Shown: positions 1 to 4,633 of the stretch, one piece after another
Layout: each line of letters begins with the position of its first letter
How positions within the stretch are numbered: position 1 is the first letter of the stretch
Assembly: GCA_964362645.1 (NCBI GenBank)
Contig: CAYIFC010000044.1
Coordinates: 1-5,350, forward strand
Direction of reading: 5' to 3'
Length of the DNA: 5,350 nt
From: CAYIFC01 sp964362645
Lineage (GTDB): Bacteria; Patescibacteriota; Minisyncoccia; Phycocordibacterales; JACOZG01
Notes under the pieces: generated by a model
What the model was told of the DNA's origin: nothing
What the model saw: the letters and a program-made list of their open reading frames with translations, nothing else
The model's database searches: none
Translations under genes and position numbers: made by a program

Positions 1-73
1 TTGGAAGAAAAATTATTAGTTTAACCTAGTGTTCGGATTCGGGGGTGCGGGTAGGCTACTTACTTCATCTACT

Positions 74-102
74 ATTATATACCCTTTTATTAATCCTGTC
101 AA
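74..102 (-). promoter_or_regulatory. Consensus sigma-70 promoter reading off the left edge
   Basis: On the minus strand there is a perfect -35 hexamer TTGACA (97-102), a 17-base spacer and a perfect -10 hexamer TATAAT (74-79). Transcription would start near position 67 and run leftward out of the window. The transcribed stretch 1-67 contains no usable start codon: the only ATG, at about 65, is followed after one codon by TAA. It is therefore the 5' leader of a gene, or an RNA, that lies outside the window. Twelve of twelve consensus bases at ideal spacing makes this the strongest promoter here. The identity of the downstream gene is unknown. Confidence 0.75.
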
Positions 103-151
103 GCAGTTTGCAGACCCTGAAAAGGCCCGAGAATAGGCCGAGTTTGGTTGT

Positions 152-183
152 GTAAATAGTACTACGATCGTATTACTATTTAC
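152..183. repeat. 32-bp near-perfect palindrome
   Basis: The left arm GTAAATAGTA (152-161) pairs with the right arm TACTATTTAC (174-183), and the centre TACGATCGTA (163-172) is itself palindromic. Fifteen of sixteen base pairs are complementary; the only mismatch is C162 against T173. There is no loop, so as DNA this looks like a dimeric protein-binding site or cruciform, and as RNA it would fold only with a small loop at the centre. It is not followed by a T-tract on either strand, so it is not a typical terminator. It sits 50 bases upstream of the leftward consensus promoter. Confidence 0.8.
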
Positions 184-235
184 GACCAATCTTAACATTC
201 AAACGGTCGTGACAAACTTAAGACTGACTTGCGGC

Positions 236-260
236 ACTGTCAAGGACGGTCCTTGACAGT
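236..260. repeat. 25-bp perfect dyad containing two facing TTGACA hexamers
   Basis: Arm ACTGTCAAGGAC (236-247) is the exact reverse complement of GTCCTTGACAGT (249-260), around a single central G248. Each arm contains a -35-like TTGACA pointing outward, on the minus strand at 238-243 and on the plus strand at 253-258. Neither has a good -10 at 17 bases: the minus strand gives TAAGTT and the plus strand AGCTCA. No T-tract follows, so a terminator is unlikely. It is best read as an operator for a dimeric regulator, with a palindromic promoter remnant as the alternative. Confidence 0.8.
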
Positions 261-326
261 AGATCTACACGCCAAAGCTCACAACAAAATCCGCCAGCAC
301 AAAAAAGTAAAAAAGTTATTGGGGTA

Positions 327-354
327 TTGATAAATTTAGCTACATCTGTATTCT
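327..354 (+). promoter_or_regulatory. Probable promoter of the small membrane protein gene
   Basis: TTGATA (327-332, five of six consensus) is followed by a 16-base spacer and TATTCT (349-354, four of six). Transcription would start near 361, giving a leader of about 30 bases that carries the strong AAAGGAGG site before the ATG at 390. An overlapping TATAAG (354-359) is an alternative -10 but lacks a -35 at normal spacing. Moderate support from sequence only. Confidence 0.45.
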
Positions 355-389
355 ATAAGTAGAATCGGTTCTCTTGAAAGGAGGAAAAA

Positions 390-560
390 ATGTGGTTATG
401 GTGGTTCATGCTTTTGGCGGTTTCTGGTACCCTATTCCTTGTATCTTTTGTGGCCATTCTTTTCGCTAAACCGGGCCAAAAACCCTTTGTGTGCGTGATT
501 ATTCTCGGATTCAGTCTCGTTTTCGCTTGCGGTTCTTTCTTAAAATTGCTATACCCCTAA
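390..560 (+). CDS. Small two-helix membrane protein, 56 residues, function unknown
   Basis: An ATG at 390 is preceded by a textbook Shine-Dalgarno AAAGGAGG (377-384) at a five-base spacing, and the frame runs to TAA at 558-560. The product begins MWLWWFMLLAVSG. It has a first hydrophobic helix at about residues 2-26, a short polar turn KPGQK (27-31) and a second hydrophobic helix at about 32-51, ending KLLYP. It has two cysteines, C35 and C47, both in the second helix. Two helices with a basic connecting loop suggest an integral membrane hairpin protein with the loop on the cytoplasmic side. It stands alone, with a probable promoter at 327-354 and a terminator at 571-603. I do not recognise a family. 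The strong translation signal, full hydrophobic pattern and flanking promoter and terminator are the case for it being real. Confidence 0.72.
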   Translation: MWLWWFMLLAVSGTLFLVSFVAILFAKPGQKPFVCVIILGFSLVFACGSFLKLLYP

Positions 561-610
561 AGAAACAAAAGACCCCTTGGCAGTGTAGACTGCTAACGGG
601 GTCATTTTAT
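561..610. terminator. Bidirectional intrinsic terminator between convergent genes
   Basis: The hairpin at 571-603 pairs GACCCC with GGGGTC, then TTGGCAGT with ACTGCTAA (one G-T wobble and one bulged base), around the loop GTAG. It is followed on the plus strand by ATTTTAT (604-610) and on the minus strand by TTTTGTTTCT (reverse complement of 561-570). It begins just after the small membrane protein stop at 560 and 18 bases beyond the dsbA-like stop at 629, so it can end both transcripts. Confidence 0.85.
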
Positions 611-628
611 ACTCGAAAATTACCCGCT

Positions 629-1339
629 CTATTTATTAAGGAGTTCTTTGATGAGTTGGTCCATGGCCTCACGAGGCAGAGCGCCTTGGAGGGCGAGACG
701 CTTGCCGTCGGGGGTGATGACGACAGGGAAGGGGGTACCACGCGCACCGGCCGAGACCGCCTCTTGGTACTGCGCTTCTACAGCGGCGGCTGTCCGCTCC
801 GAAGTTTGGCAGGCAACGAAAGCAGCTTTGTCTAACCCTATACCAGCGGCGAGGTCAGGCAGGGTGGCGAGATCCAAGCCGTCGTTAGAAGGCGTGACTT
901 CAAAAATCTTGTTGGTCAAAGCCCAGAAAGCCTCGTTGCCGCCAAGTTCAAAGGCGCATTCTGTAGCCATAGCTTCCGGCCGGGCCTTATCGTGTAGTTG
1001 ACCGAGGGGGAAATGGCGATAAACCCAAGCCACTTCGTTTGAGTAGGTTTTAACTACCTCAAGCATTGTCTGGTGGAAGCTCTTGCAGAATGGGCACTCC
1101 AAGTCAGAATACTCAATAATGGTAATCGGGGCATTAGGATTACCGACTAAATGATCCTTCGCCGAAACGGCCGGAATCTTTTCAAGATTAGCCTCTTGGT
1201 CGGCAACGGCGCCGGCTCCAGCTACTTGGTCGCCCGGTGCGGCTGGTCCTTTGTAGTAAATCGCGCCAGCAATAATCAATCCGGCAATCAGGATCGCTCC
1301 CGGGACGGTATAGGCAGAATTGGCTTTGTTTTCTTCCAT
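629..1339 (-). CDS. Membrane-anchored DsbA-like thiol:disulfide oxidoreductase
   Basis: A 236-residue protein of the DsbA/Thioredoxin_4 (BdbD-like) type, expected to make or rearrange disulfide bonds in exported proteins. A short polar N-terminus (1-10) is followed by a hydrophobic segment at about 13-29, read as an uncleaved signal anchor, then an Ala/Gly-rich linker (31-60). The thioredoxin fold begins at about 62, with IIEYSDLECPFCK placing the redox site C82-P-F-C85 and a helical insertion at about 95-190. G201-T202-P203 supplies the cis-proline loop. C128 and C177 are extra cysteines that could form a structural disulfide. No upstream Shine-Dalgarno is convincing, but the start directly precedes the anchor and no better one is visible. 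The gene diverges from the histidine kinase across 99 bases. No VKOR or DsbB partner is present in the window, so its electron acceptor is unknown. Family assignment is strong; the substrate is unknown. Confidence 0.92.
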   Translation of the reverse strand: MEENKANSAYTVPGAILIAGLIIAGAIYYKGPAAPGDQVAGAGAVADQEANLEKIPAVSAKDHLVGNPNAPITIIEYSDLECPFCKSFHQTMLEVVKTYSNEVAWVYRHFPLGQLHDKARPEAMATECAFELGGNEAFWALTNKIFEVTPSNDGLDLATLPDLAAGIGLDKAAFVACQTSERTAAAVEAQYQEAVSAGARGTPFPVVITPDGKRLALQGALPREAMDQLIKELLNK

Positions 1340-1438
1340 AATAAGTAAATAATGTTTCTAAAATAACCTTGTAATACACAAGCCTAGCATACCTGCGCGC
1401 GCTATTCCAATCCAGCGGGATACTGGTAGGATGAAGAT
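1340..1438. promoter_or_regulatory. Divergent intergenic region between dsbA-like and kinase genes
   Basis: These 99 bases must carry the start signals for both divergent genes, but I find no near-consensus -35/-10 pair on either strand. A small dyad CTTGT-AATAC-ACAAG (1368-1382) sits near the middle and could be a binding site. On the kinase side AGGA (1428-1431) lies seven bases before the ATG at 1439 and serves as a modest ribosome binding site. On the dsbA side nothing comparable is seen. Confidence 0.4.
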
Positions 1439-2965
1439 ATGTATGAGCTTGTGGCCGCGATAATGAGGAAAATCAACGATTTTCCCATTATTCGTGCTAT
1501 CCACGACTTTATGACTCGTCGGATTTACCCCACACTTGGTATCTTTCGCGATCCATATACTCTGCGTTCTGGTAAGCGTTTTCAGGTGGCGGCAATCGCC
1601 GTCGGTCTAGCCATTATAATCCATGTTGCTCAAGCGTATATTTTCCCCCAATCTCACTACCTTAACTCTCTCTTGGTTCTGTTTACTCTGGCGGTGGCGG
1701 TTACGGCTTGGTTGGGTGGGTTTTGGGCTGGCTTAGTCGCAATATTCTTTAGCTCGTTTTCGTCTATCGTCTTACAAAAAATGCCAAATATGGTAATGCC
1801 GGATACGGGGCATCTCCAGGGCCGGTTGGTTATTTTTGGTATTATCAATTTCGGTGTTTGTTTTTTTATTGCCACTTTAATCCGTTCGCGCGTTGAGAAC
1901 GAGGAGGTTCATCGCCAATTGGAGGTGGAGAAGCGCAATCTTGACGCCGCGCACCGTAAGATAGTCCGCGTTCTTGATAGCGTCAGCGACATTTTTATCT
2001 CGCTCGATAATAGTGGTCGTTTTATTTATCTTAATCGCGCAGCCGAAAAACTTTTTGGTAAGCCGCGTTTGGAACTCGCGGGTAAGACCATGTGGCAGGA
2101 GTTTCCACCCCAATCCTTCGATAATAATTTTTATGACCAATTCCGCGAAGTGCTTAAGAAAGGTCAGCCCATCTCATTTGAACTCTTTTTCAAACGTTTC
2201 CATAAGTGGTTTATGGTTCGGATGTATCCGGCGCCCAATGCCGTGTCGATCTACTTTGCGGAGATTACCGCTCGGAAAAAAGAGGAGCAAAAAAAGGACG
2301 AATTTATTTCTCTCGCTAGTCACGAGCTCCGCGTGCCGGTAACTACGCTCCAACTCCTCTCTGATCTCTTGCGTGAGCGCCTGGAGCAGATCCCAGATCA
2401 AGAGTTACAAGAATATGCCGACGACATGCATCGGCAGGTTAGCGAACTGGTGGCCTTGGTGGTGGATCTACTTGATGCCTCACGCTTAGAACAAGATTCC
2501 ATGGTCTTAGACAAGAAGCCATTTTTGCTTGATAAGGTCATTACAGATGTGTCTAATAATCTTGAATTTATTTTTGGCAGTCACAAAATTGATGTTGATC
2601 TTGGTGGCGAAATTCAAATCGTTGGTGACGAGCAGAGATTGCGTCAAGTACTGACTAATCTTACGACCAATGCTATCCACTACTCACCGGAAGCTAAATT
2701 AGTTAAGATTGGCAAAAAAGAGTCACTAACCGAAGTAATTATCGAGGTTCAAGACTATGGACACGGTGTACCCGCCAAGATCCAAAAAAAGATTTTTGAA
2801 CGCTTCTACCATACCAATTCGCCGCATAGCCACCTCCATCACGGTCTTGGACTAGGTCTTTACCTTTCTAAGCAAATCGTCGAACTTCATGGCGGTCGAA
2901 TTTGGGTTGAAAGTGAGGAGGGGAAGGGAGCTAGTTTCTTTTTTAGCCTGCCAAAGACTTGTTAA
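1439..2965 (+). CDS. Membrane PAS-domain sensor histidine kinase
   Basis: A 508-residue sensor kinase that should autophosphorylate on histidine and pass phosphate to the regulator encoded just downstream. A basic cytoplasmic N-terminus (1-48) is followed by about four membrane helices (roughly 49-69, 75-91, 94-112, 129-149), an arrangement like the KdpD-type DUF4118 module. A helical linker (151-175) and a PAS domain (about 173-280, starting VLDSVSDIFISLDNSGR) come next. The HisKA domain has its H-box at SLASHELRVP with H295 as the phospho-acceptor. The ATPase domain shows the N-box around N407 and N411, the D439-x-G441-x-G443 motif, the F-box at IFERFY (452-457) and the G-box GLGLGLYLS (469-477). 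All catalytic motifs are intact. The ATP lid carries an unusual histidine cluster (H458, H463, H465, H467, H468). There is almost no extracytoplasmic sensor loop, so the signal is probably membrane-borne or sensed by PAS. M9 at 1463 is an alternative start. Confidence 0.95.
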   Translation: MYELVAAIMRKINDFPIIRAIHDFMTRRIYPTLGIFRDPYTLRSGKRFQVAAIAVGLAIIIHVAQAYIFPQSHYLNSLLVLFTLAVAVTAWLGGFWAGLVAIFFSSFSSIVLQKMPNMVMPDTGHLQGRLVIFGIINFGVCFFIATLIRSRVENEEVHRQLEVEKRNLDAAHRKIVRVLDSVSDIFISLDNSGRFIYLNRAAEKLFGKPRLELAGKTMWQEFPPQSFDNNFYDQFREVLKKGQPISFELFFKRFHKWFMVRMYPAPNAVSIYFAEITARKKEEQKKDEFISLASHELRVPVTTLQLLSDLLRERLEQIPDQELQEYADDMHRQVSELVALVVDLLDASRLEQDSMVLDKKPFLLDKVITDVSNNLEFIFGSHKIDVDLGGEIQIVGDEQRLRQVLTNLTTNAIHYSPEAKLVKIGKKESLTEVIIEVQDYGHGVPAKIQKKIFERFYHTNSPHSHLHHGLGLGLYLSKQIVELHGGRIWVESEEGKGASFFFSLPKTC

Positions 2966-2973
2966 ATTGTTCC

Positions 2974-3006
2974 TTCATTAAGTCTTCATCTTTATTCCAT
3001 TAAGAT
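2974..3006. promoter_or_regulatory. Putative OmpR/PhoB-type operator: three 11-bp direct repeats
   Basis: In the 49-base gap before the response regulator, three consecutive 11-base units line up: TTCATTAAGTC (2974), TTCATCTTTAT (2985) and TCCATTAAGAT (2996). A further ATTAAG follows at 3007. Regulators of the OmpR/PhoB family typically bind tandem direct repeats phased at about 11 bases, so this fits an autoregulatory site. On the minus strand the same array reads TTAATG-n5-AAGATG-n5-TTAATG, close in form to PhoP boxes of Firmicutes. A weak promoter, TTAAGT (2978-2983) with TAAGAT (3001-3006) at 17 bases, overlaps the repeats and would give a near-leaderless transcript. The region is AT-rich, so chance similarity is possible. 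Confidence 0.4.
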
Positions 3007-3014
3007 ATTAAGAT

Positions 3015-3710
3015 ATGAAAATATTAGCTATTGATGACGAAGAAATATTAGTTAAGGCGATTAAGAAGACACTTGAGAAAGAGGGGTACACCGTAGATTA
3101 TTTAACTGATCCAGAGGCCGCCAAGCGGCGCCTAGAGCTCTCGCATCAGGATTACGACCTGGTGATCATGGACTGGATCATGCCAGGCTTGGAGGGCGTT
3201 GATCTGGCCAAACATTTGCGCCAGCTCGGGATCAGTATCCCTATTCTAATGCTGACGGCCAAGGTGGGGATTGATGACAAGGTTAAGGCGTTAGACATTG
3301 GCGCGGACGATTATCTCGTCAAGCCGTTTTCATCCGAAGAGTTGGCGGCGCGCGTTCGGGCTCTTTTGCGTCGACCAGTAGAGGCTCTACCGGGGGAATT
3401 GGTAGTGGACGACATTGCGATGAATTTGGTGACGCGCGAAGTGCTACGCGGTAAGCAAAAGATTGATCTCACGGTTAAAGAGTTTTCTTTATTAGAATAT
3501 TTTATGCGGCACCCCAACCAAGTAGTGAGCCGTCTCCAGATTCTCGACCACTTGTGGGGCTTCGACTTTGATTCTTTCAGTAACGTTGTCGACGTCCATG
3601 TCAAAAATTTGCGGCGTAAACTTAACAAAGGTCGCAAAAAGAATATCCTCGAAACTGTCCGCGGTATCGGCTATAAGCTACGTCAGGAATCTGTCGGCAA
3701 TAACTACTAG
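3015..3710 (+). CDS. OmpR/PhoB-family response regulator
   Basis: A 231-residue two-domain response regulator, a DNA-binding transcription factor activated by phosphorylation. The receiver domain (1 to about 118) has the acidic pair D7-D8, the phospho-acceptor D53 in VIMDWIMPG, T81 in MLTAK, the switch aromatic Y100 and K103 in LVKPFS. The linker runs to about 126. The C-terminal winged helix (about 127-225) has the family pattern LTVKEFSLLEYFMRHPNQVVS, the recognition helix region NVVDVHVKNLRRKL and the terminal hairpin ETVRGIGYKL. Every signature residue is present. It follows the kinase by 49 bases on the same strand and is the obvious partner. The gap holds repeats suited to this regulator class, so it may have its own autoregulated promoter as well as read-through from the kinase gene. 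The ribosome binding site is weak (TTAAG only). The regulon cannot be told from sequence. Confidence 0.95.
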   Translation: MKILAIDDEEILVKAIKKTLEKEGYTVDYLTDPEAAKRRLELSHQDYDLVIMDWIMPGLEGVDLAKHLRQLGISIPILMLTAKVGIDDKVKALDIGADDYLVKPFSSEELAARVRALLRRPVEALPGELVVDDIAMNLVTREVLRGKQKIDLTVKEFSLLEYFMRHPNQVVSRLQILDHLWGFDFDSFSNVVDVHVKNLRRKLNKGRKKNILETVRGIGYKLRQESVGNNY

Positions 3711-3714
3711 TTTA

Positions 3715-3760
3715 AAATGATTAAGGCCCGCTCCGATAAATCGGAACGGGCCTTTGTTAT
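3715..3760. terminator. Bidirectional intrinsic terminator after the response regulator
   Basis: The hairpin at 3723-3754 pairs AAGGCCCG-C-TCCGA with TCGGA-A-CGGGCCTT, 13 pairs with one C/A mismatch, around the loop TAAA. A T-rich tail (TTTGTTATTGTG) follows on the plus strand. On the minus strand the hairpin is followed by TTAATCATTTT. It lies 12 bases after the regulator stop and 11 bases beyond the Nudix stop, so it serves both convergent genes. Confidence 0.88.
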
Positions 3761-3765
3761 TGTGT

Positions 3766-4155
3766 TTAACCATACACCTCCATGCACATTTTTCGCTGTG
3801 GTGGGAGGAAGCTGTTGGAGAACATTACTCCACGATCAGCGATGGAAATAATCTCTCCCTCGTCGCCGATTTTCTTGAGGTCGCCGAGATCATCCGTGTC
3901 GACCTCGAAGAAGTGGAGTTTGTGACCACGTTTTTGCACGATCGTGATAAGACGGAATTGTCCTGGTAGGAAGATCAAGCCCGTTTCTTCCTCAACTTCA
4001 CGGGCGGCGGCTTCTTCTGGAGTTTCGTTATTCTCGCTCCCGCCGCTCGGGAACTTTTTGTAAATTGGCGCTGGTTTTGATGGTTCTTCGACCACAACAA
4101 TTTTCCCGTCCGGCGTATTGATCCTAACAGCGACTGCAAAATTACTAAAACCCAC
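3766..4155 (-). CDS. Nudix hydrolase
   Basis: A 129-residue single-domain Nudix enzyme, expected to hydrolyse a nucleoside diphosphate linked to another group using Mg2+ or Mn2+ in the cytoplasm. The Nudix box GX5EX7REUXEEXGU is complete: G38, E44, R52-E53-V54, E56-E57, G59-L60, with the catalytic glutamates present. The N-terminal strand (FAVAVRINTPDGKIVVVEE) and the lead-in KFPSGG fit the fold. The substrate cannot be assigned; there is no family-specific extension, and oxidised nucleotides, ADP-ribose or others are all possible. The start is a GTG (4153-4155), chosen because GGAGGT (minus strand, 4161-4166) lies five bases upstream and a consensus promoter lies at 4225-4253. It is a monocistronic unit convergent with the response regulator and divergent from the HMA relic. 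Length is normal for a minimal Nudix protein. Confidence 0.93.
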   Translation of the reverse strand: MGFSNFAVAVRINTPDGKIVVVEEPSKPAPIYKKFPSGGSENNETPEEAAAREVEEETGLIFLPGQFRLITIVQKRGHKLHFFEVDTDDLGDLKKIGDEGEIISIADRGVMFSNSFLPPQRKMCMEVYG

Positions 4156-4160
4156 TTAAC

Positions 4161-4166
4161 ACCTCC
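4161..4166 (-). promoter_or_regulatory. Shine-Dalgarno fixing the GTG start of the Nudix gene
   Basis: On the minus strand GGAGGT is followed by the five bases GTTAA and then GTG. This full anti-16S complement at ideal spacing decides the non-ATG start; there is no in-frame ATG nearby that would do as well. Confidence 0.85.
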
Positions 4167-4224
4167 AATTTGTTAAAGTTTCAAGCTAAAAAAATTCAAA
4201 GAACAGTACGCCTGTCCAACCCCC

Positions 4225-4253
4225 ATTTTACACCTAATCTACACTCCTGTCAA
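4225..4253 (-). promoter_or_regulatory. Strong sigma-70 promoter of the Nudix gene
   Basis: On the minus strand TTGACA (4248-4253, perfect) is followed by a 17-base spacer and TAAAAT (4225-4230, five of six). Transcription would begin near 4218, giving a leader of about 60 bases that carries the GGAGGT site before the GTG at 4155. Together with the promoter at 74-102 it shows that this genome uses standard sigma-70 elements. Confidence 0.8.
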
Positions 4254-4289
4254 GTGCACTGAGTAAACCCCTAAAATACCTAGTAATTA

Positions 4290-4308
4290 CGGGAAGCGTT
4301 GCTTCCCG
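4290..4308. repeat. Perfect 8-bp hairpin just before the HMA relic
   Basis: CGGGAAGC (4290-4297), loop GTT, GCTTCCCG (4301-4308). The stem is perfect and GC-rich, but neither side is followed by a proper T-run, so it is not a clear terminator. It ends three bases before the most upstream possible start of the HMA frame (4312), where it would hinder ribosome access rather than help it. It could be a short palindromic repeat element or a remnant of a regulatory hairpin. Confidence 0.6.
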
Positions 4309-4311
4309 AGA

Positions 4312-4575
4312 ATGTTATTAAATTTCACTCGTGGATTCGCATTATTAAAAAATTATTTGCATCATGTTATGGAAAAACTGGAAATGAATATTGAGGGAAT
4401 GCACTACGGCGCTTGCGCCACCGGGATCCAGATGGTCACCAGTAGTCTCGACGGTGTACAGTCGGTGTTTGTGGATTACGACGGCAAAAAAGGCGTTTGG
4501 GAGATTGATCCCACTAAGATTACAAGGGAGCAGCTCTAAAAGTCCATCTCCGAGTTAGGTTATAAGGCGGCTTAG
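4312..4575 (+). pseudogene. Decayed heavy-metal-associated (HMA) domain protein, MerP/CopZ-like
   Basis: HMA domains of this type are small soluble metal carriers that bind a soft metal ion through GMxCxxC. Here the open frame ends at TAA (4537-4539), giving 75 residues, but the same frame resumes with KSISELGYKAA and ends at TAG (4573-4575). That segment is the expected C-terminal strand of an HMA domain, so a nonsense change has removed it. The metal motif reads GMHYGAC instead of GMHCGAC: the first cysteine is tyrosine (codon TAC, one G-to-A step from TGC). The rest of the fold is recognisable (GIQMVTSSLDGVQSVFVDYD, then WEIDPTKITREQL). ATG at 4312 has no ribosome binding site and adds a 19-residue lead with no match to the domain; ATG at 4369 or 4384 is more likely the old start. 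Two lesions plus the missing translation signals argue for a pseudogene. A sequencing error could explain one lesion but hardly both. Confidence 0.75.
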
Positions 4576-4577
4576 TT

Positions 4578-4620
4578 TTTAGAACAAAAGAGAAAGAGCG
4601 ATCCAAGATGATCGCCCTTT
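4578..4620. terminator. Intrinsic terminator, mainly for the minus-strand gene
   Basis: The hairpin at 4593-4620 pairs AAAG-A-GCGATC with GATCGC-C-CTTT around the loop CAAGAT, 10 pairs with one mismatch. On the minus strand it is followed by a T-rich run (CTCTTTCTCTTTTGTTCTAAAAA), which suits termination of the cysteine-rich protein gene ending at 4634. On the plus strand the tail is poor (GCTAGGTGACATTTTA), so termination of the HMA transcript would be weaker. Confidence 0.68.
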
Positions 4621-4633
4621 GCTAGGTGACATT

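Larger units (their letters stand above)
103..326. other. Gene-free control region between two outward promoters
   Basis: I find no credible coding sequence in this stretch. The one open frame on the minus strand (16-198) runs through a consensus promoter and a large palindrome, has no ribosome binding site and has no recognisable protein character. The region lies between a leftward promoter (74-102) and a weaker rightward promoter (327-354). It holds two strong dyads, 152-183 and 236-260, and a looser inverted pair, ACGACC (182-187) with GGTCGT (205-210). The best reading is regulatory DNA; an untranslated structured RNA is the alternative. No tRNA or known riboswitch pattern was recognised. 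Confidence 0.5.

Noticed and set aside
28..50. tRNA T-arm-like GTTCGGATTC at the left edge
   Set aside because: Flanking bases do not pair to make a T-stem, and no acceptor, D or anticodon arms can be found.
16..198. 60-codon open frame on the minus strand
   Set aside because: No ribosome binding site, contains a consensus promoter and part of a 32-bp palindrome, low-complexity C-terminus, no family resemblance.
491..1001. Plus-strand open frames over the dsbA-like gene and the terminator
   Set aside because: They run antisense to a gene with a clear thioredoxin fold, and the first crosses a strong terminator hairpin; they are shadows of the real reading frame.
1657..2401. Open frames on both strands inside the histidine kinase gene
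   Set aside because: Overlapped completely by a kinase with all motifs intact; no translation signals of their own.
3754..3969. 71-codon plus-strand frame beginning in the terminator
   Set aside because: Antisense to the Nudix gene and starts inside or just after a terminator hairpin; no ribosome binding site.
4312..4575. Stop-codon recoding to rescue the HMA protein
   Set aside because: The stop is TAA, which is not a codon known to be reassigned in CPR lineages, and the metal-site cysteine is also lost.
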